DNA of 64,000 nt from Topomyia yanbarensis (taxonomy: Eukaryota > Arthropoda > Insecta > Diptera > Culicidae), in the NCBI RefSeq assembly GCF_030247195.1, contig NC_080671.1, positions 201,976,897 to 202,040,896 of the forward strand. The letters are read 5' to 3'. A model generated the notes under the pieces. It had not been told where the DNA came from, ran no database searches, and worked only from the letters and a program-made list of their open reading frames with translations. Within the stretch, counting starts at the first letter, position 1; each line of letters starts with the position of its first letter. A program made the position numbers and the translations under genes. Of this stretch, positions 60,094 to 64,000 are shown one piece after another.

Positions 60094-60263
60094 CCCAGTT
60101 AAACTCATTCCGGAACCGGTTCGGATTTCTGAATGGAGTCATTATGGATTCCAAATCAAATGCAACAACCGATTCCGAATCAGAATCGGTTGTTGCATTT
60201 GATTTGGAATCCATACTGACTCCATTCAGGATTCCGAATCAAATTCCGAATGGTTTGACCGGG
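60094..60263. mobile_element. 170-bp palindromic MITE, copy 1
   Basis: Ends CCCAGTTAAACTCATTCCGGA and CCGAATGGTTTGACCGGG are imperfect inverted repeats, and the two halves are almost fully complementary through TGCAACAACCGATTC and GAATCGGTTGTTGCA at the centre, so transcripts would fold into one long hairpin. Same length as the copy at 62206-62375. TT on both flanks may be the duplication; uncertain. Confidence 0.75.
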
Positions 60264-60410
60264 TTGCTCCCAGTTGTTCCGGAGTGAACAGGAGCCAAAA
60301 AAGTTGCTGTATACGTATACGTGCCAGAAGAAGTTTCTGTATACGACCAGAAGAAGTTTCTGCAGATACTGGAATGAACCTAATGTACTACATACATTGA
60401 ATATAGTCAG

Positions 60411-61680
60411 TATATTTTCAACCATCAAAGACAGCGGTCACGATACTCAGTGTGCTCCTGCTTCTGTCCGAGCCAGTGCAAAGCGAACGAAAAAAACAGT
60501 TACTTGTGTGCATTGTTTGAAGAACAAAGGATACCGTTACTAGTATTCTTGGGTGATTTTTCAAGATGACTGAATCTCATCAGCAAAACGTGATTATTCG
60601 GCCTAACACAGTGGCGATTGACTTCAGGTCCTTTCGCATAAGACCAAGTATTCGTGATGTGGAACATCTGCTGAAGGTGAAAATGCAGCTTCGGTTTTCG
60701 GAAGTCTCCACCATACAGCTTGAACACGTCAGACATGCGGTGCTGATAACCTTCAACAAATTCGCCCAGGCGAAAAGATTTATTTCGCAGAACAACTTGA
60801 AACACGTGCTTGTTTGTGACAATGTTGAAATCAAGATCCCTATATACATGGATAATGGAAATATTGAAGTTAAATTACATGATTTATCTCCACTTACTTG
60901 TAAAGTGGCAATTAAAAAATTCATGTCGAATTTCGGAGCAGTAGAATCTATTACGGAGGACACATGGAGAAACTACTTCCCAGGTATTTCAAATGGTGTC
61001 TTTGTGGTGATAATGCGGGTAGACCAACCCATTCCCTCCTACCTTACCCTGCAGTACAAAACAGAAGGTGGTGATACCATTACACAGCGAACTCTTTGTA
61101 CATATCAAGGACAAACGAATACGTGCCAGTTCTGTGAACAAACGGCACACTACGGACAACCCTTCCCAAAAACCGCTGAGGAAAGCTCACCTGCAGAAAG
61201 AAATGCCAACACCCAAGCTCCAGCTTCACCTGAACCGCAAACGGTTGCCAAATTTGTGGCTGCTGTTCAGGCAATAATGACAACTGTAAAAGCTGCGTCT
61301 AGTACTTCAAACTTAACAACTAATACCACCACTGAATAAACTACTACCAAGGATGGAGTGTTCACATTCGTGACCCGCAAGGGCAAGAAGCCAGCAAGAA
61401 CATCTGATCGCGAGTATCAAGGCAGTAATAAAGGTGCTGATACGGACGTAAACGACAACGAGAGAGACATAGATAACCCCGAAATTGGCGAGAGAAGGAA
61501 CATCTTCCCGATGCGAAAAAAGATCTCCGCTTGTAATAGCAAGTTGCGCGCACGGGATCTTACAGGCGTAAAATAAAATGTATTGTAATTTTTATTTTTT
61601 ACATCTTGTAAATACATAAAAGACCCATGGCTCCTTTAAGCTAACGTATTGAGCCGTGTAAAATAAACGAATTAAAAAAA
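60411..61680 (+). mobile_element. ORF1-only retroposed element (half-LINE-like)
   Basis: A 1.27-kb element flanked by a 19-bp direct repeat, ATACATTGAATATAGTCAG (60392-60410) and ATACATTGAATATAATCAG (61681-61699), one mismatch. It comprises a 155-nt leader, one ORF1-like frame, a short 3' UTR containing ACGTATTGAGCCGTGTAAAA, and a short A-rich end (A7 before the right repeat). There is no endonuclease or reverse transcriptase and no room for a deletion scar to be seen. The architecture is that of a half-LINE (compare mammalian HAL1) or of a retrocopied mRNA. The TSD shows insertion as a unit. Confidence 0.8.
60566..61576 (+). pseudogene. ORF1-like RNA-binding protein with RRM-like region and knuckle; one in-frame stop
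   Basis: Starts at ATG 60566. 257 codons to TAA 61337-61339, then the same frame stays open (TFVTRKGKKPARTS, then a charged tail) to TAA 61574-61576, so the ancestral protein was about 336 aa. Features: VAIDFRSFRIRPSIRDVEHL near the N-terminus; IYMDNGNIEVKLHDL; an RRM-like DTWRNYFPGISNGVFVV; IPSYLTLQYK; a knuckle at C187-C190-H195 whose fourth ligand is Phe200 instead of Cys; then an Ala/Thr/Pro-rich linker. The homologue at 14319 keeps the Cys. Loss of one zinc ligand and the internal stop suggest this copy is decaying. Nucleic-acid binding is inferred. Confidence 0.75.
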
Positions 61681-61873
61681 ATACATTGAATATAATCAGA
61701 ATGCATAGCTAAACTGCTTCTCGCACCTAAAATATATCTAAGGACAAAATTTCATTTAGCGCACAAATCTATGCTATTATATTTCAATGCTTTATGTCCT
61801 AGCTTCATATTTTTGTGTAAACCATGTCATAGAACAACGAGTGACATTATTAAGCACATAAGTTATTGATATA

Positions 61874-62090
61874 CAGTGGTGATTCTCTGGTTGAACCACC
61901 ATCAATGTTAAACTAACGAATTTGATGCGCTGGTTGGAACTATGGAGAGTAATCAAAACCTAGTCGAATGCAATGTTTGTAATGTAATGGCATCTCTTTA
62001 CACTTTAACCCTTGTCATTTTGATTGTCATAGTCAAAACATGAGATTTTGACATCCAGTTGTTTTTAGTTGGGCAATGGTCCAACTAGGA
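61874..62090. mobile_element. pogo-like MITE remnant
   Basis: Left terminus TACAGTGGTGATTCTCTGGTTG resembles that of the MITE at 9132, and the interior has GGTCCAACTAG and AACTAACGAATTTGATGCG as there. The right terminus is not recognisable, so this is a decayed or truncated relative. Confidence 0.45.
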
Positions 62091-62205
62091 ATGTCCGAAT
62101 AGTTCTCGATTAATCGAGAATGGCTCTGGTGTTTGACATGTTCAATTGGTTCAACTCAGTGTCTCCGCCTAACTATGAATATAGCAACTATAATCACAAC
62201 TGTAT

Positions 62206-62375
62206 CCCAGTTAAACTCATTCCGGAACCGGTTCGGATTTCTGAATGGAGTCATTATGGATTCCAAATGAAATGCAACAACCGATTCCGACTCAGAATCG
62301 GTTGTTGCATTTGATTTGGAATCCATAATGACTCCATTCAGGATTCCGAATCAAATTCCGAATGGTTTGACCGGG
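62206..62375. mobile_element. 170-bp palindromic MITE, copy 2
   Basis: Nearly identical to the copy at 60094-60263 and of equal length. Differences include AAATGAAATG for AAATCAAATG, GACTCAG for GAATCAG, and CATAATGACT for CATACTGACT. Forms a hairpin with arms of about 75-80 nt. The flanking bases read TAT on the left and ATA on the right. Confidence 0.8.
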
Positions 62376-63198
62376 ATATTGACTGATATCATCGAACGGT
62401 TATAAAATACCTTCCGTACATTCGCTTACACTTTTAAAATTTGAGAATTTTTTTTCAAAATCAAACGCTGAATCTCTAAATAAAGTGTCGACATGTAGCT
62501 CTTTTGTATGGCGCGAAGTGATTTTTCTCGTTTTGAATAATAGTTATTGAAACATCTCGTGATTAATTGTAATGACACTGACATGTTACTGGTAAACAAA
62601 ATGTTGAGATCACAGAGGACATTTTTCTCGAGCGTTAAAGTTGTATGAAAATATACTATCTATTCTAAGGTAAATGGGATATTTTTACCAGATGCTTCTA
62701 GATCTATTTTTATAGTTCTTAATTAGAATCCGTTGATATACCACCTGGACAAATTAGTGTCTTTTTTGATCCCCCTCTCTCCCTCTTCGTGTAAAAACAT
62801 GGACTCTTTCTGTGTCTTTATGTCAGACTTTTTTGCCGAGTAATTACATACATTTACACACAGAAAACAAGGTAAGAGTGTTCCGCTCTTAGCAAAAAAC
62901 AATCAACGCCTACTATTAGGTTGAAAGTAAACCTTTTAAAATAATCAAGAATGATAATCAAAATAAAAGTTTTCCTTTTAAGCTAATGAAGAATAGTAAT
63001 CAAAATAATAGTTTTATTTTCAAACTAAGTGTATGCGTTGGTTGTTTTTTGCTAAGAGGGATAAATTCTTATATTTACTAACATTTTTTTGTGTGTGTAC
63101 ATACAGTGATTTAAAATTCTTGAAAAAATACTTATTTTCGCAGTTTGCATAATTTTTTGGAAGCTGATCTATTTCATGTTTACAGAACTTTATAAGTT
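62376..63198. other. AT-rich intergenic DNA, no gene recognised
   Basis: Contains two similar blocks, AATAATCAAGAATGATAATC (about 62939) and AATGAAGAATAGTAATCAAA (about 62985), each followed by AAATAA-AGTTTT, a small local duplication. TAAGAGTGTTCCGCTCTTAGC near 62874-62894 is a short palindrome with GCTAAGAGGG further right (about 63048), perhaps an eroded TIR element. Confidence 0.4.
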
Positions 63199-63206
63199 TT
63201 TTAGAC

Positions 63207-63492
63207 CAGCGGTTCTCAACCTTGTTTGCTCCGCAGACCCCTTCAAACTCACCTTGGGTCATCGCGGACCCCTTCGAAATTATCCTGGGCGGTCGCGGAC
63301 CCCTTCAAAACTACCCTGGGCGGTTGCGGATACCCACGGCTTAACATCGATTTATATGCTGTCAACATATTATTTTCAGTCTAGTACGGTAAAAAAAACT
63401 TGAAGTTTCAATATCCGCCCGGAAAAATTTTCCTCTTCGTGGACCCCCAGGAATGACATCACGGTCCGCGGACCCCAGGTTGAGAATCGCTG
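63207..63492. mobile_element. hAT MITE (CAGCGGTTCTCAACCT ends)
   Basis: 286 bp with ends CAGCGGTTCTCAACCT and the complement of AGGTTGAGAATCGCTG (15 of 16), flanked by the identical 8-bp duplication TTTTAGAC (63199-63206 and 63493-63500). The ends resemble those of animal Charlie-type hAT MITEs. Inside, GCGGACCCCTTC repeats three times on the left, with CCGCGGACCCC on the right. Non-coding. Confidence 0.92.
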
Positions 63493-63500
63493 TTTTAGAC

Positions 63501-64000
63501 TATATAATTTCTGAATTAAATTTCGTTCATTTAAAATGTATATAAATACATGATGTATTTTTGTATTCACTAATTTTAATAACAATAAATTAAAGTAACC
63601 AATGAATTCTTGAATTAGTTCATAGAATGTACACAAAAAGTTTTTCATGGTTCGGGTCCAGGGTCGAAAGATAGTGAGGCTGGACAAAGTTACAGAAGAT
63701 CGATCAACTGTAACATGATTCCAACTATCCAAAAATATTCACTCTTCCGATATTATCCGATTCACAAATTCCAAGCGGTTTGAAAATATTGAAATTTTTA
63801 CAAATTTGAGGCATTGAGGTACACCCTAATGATGCAGGGCCAAATACTATGTTTAGCAAAATGTATTTCTAAGAATATGTGCACAGGCTTCCCTCTTCTA
63901 CTTCCTTTTTCATTGATCAAGTGTTTATGCAACTGGAAAACAAGTATGTTCACAAAGATCACCTCGAAAATACTAGCATTCGAAAAGATATAGAAAATTG
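63501..64000. other. AT-rich intergenic DNA, no gene recognised
   Basis: I see nothing identifiable in this last stretch. Confidence 0.4.

Overview
This is a eukaryotic, AT-rich intergenic window, most likely from a culicine mosquito such as Aedes. The pointers are a tRNA-derived SINE resembling Aedes Feilai, R1-clade LINEs of dipteran type, a dense load of DNA-transposon derivatives with clear target-site duplications (TSDs), and almost no host coding sequence. Species is not proven. There is no operon structure, CRISPR or prokaryotic signal; nearly all long open frames belong to transposable elements, run through microsatellites, or are shadows of those.

Layout. 1-2.7 kb: mostly unique AT-rich DNA with one TSD-flanked SINE. 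2.7-5.25 kb: two copies of a complex repeat ('the GAGAAAGGCA repeat') built from roughly 300-bp degenerate monomers with internal CA/CATA microsatellites. 5.25-14.3 kb: non-coding DNA holding a pogo-like MITE, a fragment of the same repeat, and a three-layer nest of TIR elements (10495-12974). 14.3-15.6 kb: an ORF1-like zinc-knuckle gene broken by a 250-bp insertion. 16.2-18.45 kb: two inverted-repeat-rich segments. 18.49-36.46 kb: one large copy of the GAGAAAGGCA repeat split by two R1-clade LINE families. Family 1 sits in a (CATA)n tract and family 2 in an ACACACAGACATTT tract. In both families a longer copy is followed by a 5'-truncated copy of the same family, separated by target-like sequence. 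36.46-43.7 kb: no gene recognised; one piggyBac-like MITE. 43.75-47.07 kb: decayed R1-clade relics on both strands and a small MITE. 48.4-48.6 kb: a perfect (TA)133 tract. 50.1-50.6 kb: a second ORF1-like fragment ending at a hAT-like terminus. 52.6-55.1 kb: the only plausible spliced gene, on the minus strand. 55.84-58.0 kb: an uninterrupted paralogue of the 18.49-36.46 kb repeat, which gives both LINE insertions an empty site. 59.6-63.5 kb: hAT MITEs, two copies of a 170-bp palindromic MITE, and a complete TSD-flanked retroposed element that encodes only an ORF1-like protein.

How the parts relate. The GAGAAAGGCA repeat carries simple-repeat landing pads, and two R1-clade families appear to use different pads in the same host repeat. 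Both families encode an ORF1 with an N-terminal NPFARGGL motif, a coiled coil and zinc knuckles, and an ORF2 with endonuclease, reverse transcriptase (deleted in family 1) and a C-terminal CCHC. Both keep a similar GNRA-capped hairpin near the 3' end, a candidate signal for target-primed reverse transcription. Family 2 ORF2 is intact in two near-identical copies, so this lineage was active recently. Alignments were done by eye; no searches were run.
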